From JAADHU01 sp964446495 (GTDB lineage Bacteria; Pseudomonadota; Gammaproteobacteria; Steroidobacterales; Woeseiaceae): 23,069 bases of DNA. Positions 21,773-23,069 of the stretch are shown one piece after another. The position numbers and the translations under genes are program-made. Position 1 is the first letter of the stretch; every line of letters starts with the position of its first letter. Below the pieces are notes generated by a model, which was given only the letters and a program-made list of their open reading frames with translations, was not told the origin of the DNA and ran no database searches. The stretch covers positions 1 through 23,069 of the forward strand of contig CAYUOY010000055.1 in NCBI GenBank assembly GCA_964446495.1, in the 5' to 3' direction.

Positions 21773-23069
21773 TTAGTCAGGCTCGACGACTTCGATAATT
21801 CGCATCGAGTTCGTACTGCCTGAAATGCCGGTCAGGTCGCCCTGGGTGAAAATAACCAGATCGCCGACCTCGACGAGATTTTTCGACAACAATGTCGAGA
21901 AAACATCTTTATACAGCGCCCGGTCCTGGACATGTTCGATCGTAAACAGGACCGGATAAACTCCGCGATACAACGTCACCCTGCAATTGGTCGCCTGGTG
22001 AGGGGTAAACGCGTAAATCGGAATATCGGAGCGTATTCGTGACATCCACAAAGTGGTTGAGCCCGATTCAGTCAACGCGATTATCGCCTTGACCGCGAGA
22101 TGATTTGCCGTATACATGACTGCCATTGCAATGGCTTCATCCACTTCCTTGAATTTGTCATCCATACGATGTGATGTTCTGGAGCGTGATAACGCGTGTT
22201 TTTCCGCGCCTTTGCAAACGTCGCTCATCGCGGCGATTACCGCCACCGGATGCCGGCCCACCGCCGTCTCTGCCGACAGCATCACAGCGTCAGTCCCGTC
22301 CATTACCGCATTGGCGACATCAGACACCTCGGCCCGGGTAGGTATGGGACTGAGGATCATTGACTCCATCATCTGCGTTGCCGTGATGACCACTTTATTA
22401 CGACGCCGGGTCCGTCGGATAATTTGCTTTTGCATACCCGTAAGCTCGGCATAGCCCATTTCCACGCCAAGGTCACCACGGGCAACCATTATTACGTCTG
22501 CTGCGAGGATAATGTCGTTGATGCACTCAATAGCCTCGGTACGTTCAATCTTGGCCACAATCAACCCGCGCCCACCGGCATCGCGCAAAAGTTTGCGTGC
22601 TTCCGTCACATCACCTGCACTTTTTACAAAGGACACCGCGAGAAAATCAACGTTTAGTTCCGCAGCAACAATAACGTCCTCTCGATCTTTGTCCGTCAGT
22701 GCCGGTGCCGACAATCCTCCCCCTTTCAGGTTGATCCCTTTGTGATCAGAGAGAACACCACCGTTCACTACCGTGGTGAATATGCGCGTTCCCTCGATAC
22801 GCTTTACCGTTAGCGATATCTGGCCGTCATTCAACAGCAGCAAGTTGCCTGGTTTGAGATCCTGATGAAGACTGTCATAAGCAACACCAACGCCCTCACT
22901 GCTGCCATCCATTTCACCAAGCGCTGAGTCAATAAAGAAATCGGCGCCGTCATCCAGCTGGCTGCTACCGCCCGAAAATCGTCTTACCCGAATTTTTGGT
23001 CCCTGCAGATCGCCCATAACGCCGATATCACGCCCGCACTCAGCCGCAATTTTTCGCAGCAGCTTGACC
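21773..23069 (-). CDS. pykA: Pyruvate kinase, 5' end beyond the window
   Basis: Converts phosphoenolpyruvate and ADP to pyruvate and ATP at the end of glycolysis. About 431 residues are visible; reading continues upstream of the ATG at 23017 (KLLRKIAAECGRDIGV precedes MGDLQGPKIRV), so that ATG is internal and the true start is past 23069, roughly 40-50 codons away. Seen are DLQGPKIRV, the B domain, the catalytic lysine in VAKIERTEAIE, the metal-site stretch ARGDLGVEMGYAEL, the signature ITATQMMESMILSPIPTRAE, and the C-domain ending with VGDLVIFTQGD. It resembles the PykA (type II) form more than PykF, though that assignment is softer than the family call. It is followed by the acylase gene after 21 bases. 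Confidence 0.95.
   Translation of the reverse strand, partial: VKLLRKIAAECGRDIGVMGDLQGPKIRVRRFSGGSSQLDDGADFFIDSALGEMDGSSEGVGVAYDSLHQDLKPGNLLLLNDGQISLTVKRIEGTRIFTTVVNGGVLSDHKGINLKGGGLSAPALTDKDREDVIVAAELNVDFLAVSFVKSAGDVTEARKLLRDAGGRGLIVAKIERTEAIECINDIILAADVIMVARGDLGVEMGYAELTGMQKQIIRRTRRRNKVVITATQMMESMILSPIPTRAEVSDVANAVMDGTDAVMLSAETAVGRHPVAVIAAMSDVCKGAEKHALSRSRTSHRMDDKFKEVDEAIAMAVMYTANHLAVKAIIALTESGSTTLWMSRIRSDIPIYAFTPHQATNCRVTLYRGVYPVLFTIEHVQDRALYKDVFSTLLSKNLVEVGDLVIFTQGDLTGISGSTNSMRIIEVVEPD

Noticed and set aside
1..23069. Horizontally acquired or defence island, prophage, CRISPR
   Set aside because: No transposase, integrase, phage genes, tRNA-flanked breakpoints or direct-repeat arrays were seen; gene content is core metabolism and envelope biogenesis throughout.

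Overview
The window is a stretch of chromosome from a gammaproteobacterium. The organism is not an enteric, and GC looks to be slightly above 50% by eye. Evidence for this is the petABC-sspAB block, the kdsD-kdsC-lptCAB-rpoN-hpf-ptsN-rapZ block, a DegS/AlgW-type protease, IbaG and SspA/SspB, all matching gammaproteobacterial families. I cannot name the genus from the sequence. Almost everything is compact housekeeping DNA. I saw no rRNA, tRNA, CRISPR array, transposase or integrase.

Layout, left to right. (1) 114-3862, minus strand: cytochrome bc1 complex (Rieske, cytochrome b, cytochrome c1) followed by sspA and sspB, read as one tightly packed unit. (2) 3863-4163: divergent regulatory gap. 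(3) 4164-5237, plus: a DegS/AlgW-like periplasmic protease. (4) 5272-5520, minus: the BolA-family protein IbaG. (5) 5654-13517, plus: a YrbG-type cation/Ca2+ exchanger, kdsD and kdsC (KDO synthesis), lptC-lptA-lptB (LPS transport), rpoN (sigma-54), hpf (ribosome hibernation), ptsN (nitrogen-PTS EIIA) and rapZ. (6) 13656-15005, plus: MgtE Mg2+ transporter, where other genomes usually carry npr. (7) 15185-16396, minus: patatin-like phospholipase, divergent from (8) 16498-17034, plus: a peroxiredoxin of the BCP/PrxQ type with a signal peptide. (9) 17035-17331: gap between convergent genes holding a 29-bp-arm inverted repeat. (10) 17332-23069, minus: pyruvate kinase (its 5' end lies outside the window), a membrane-anchored penicillin-acylase-family hydrolase, a MoxR-type AAA+ ATPase and a VWA-domain protein, in transcription order.

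How they work together: blocks 3 and 5 form an envelope-stress and LPS-assembly neighbourhood, with start and stop codons overlapping by 1-4 bases from kdsD through lptB, so those five genes are very likely translated in a coupled way. rpoN-hpf-ptsN-rapZ is the conserved regulatory tail. Block 10 pairs a MoxR ATPase with a VWA partner, a recurring chaperone or maturation arrangement, here behind an Ntn-hydrolase.

I did not find a convincing new multi-gene system. The items most worth a second look are the long inverted repeat at 17113-17195, the acylase-MoxR-VWA cluster, the secreted PrxQ, the near-leaderless promoter of the patatin gene, and departures from usual gene order (no npr after rapZ; no murA/mla genes beside ibaG/yrbG).
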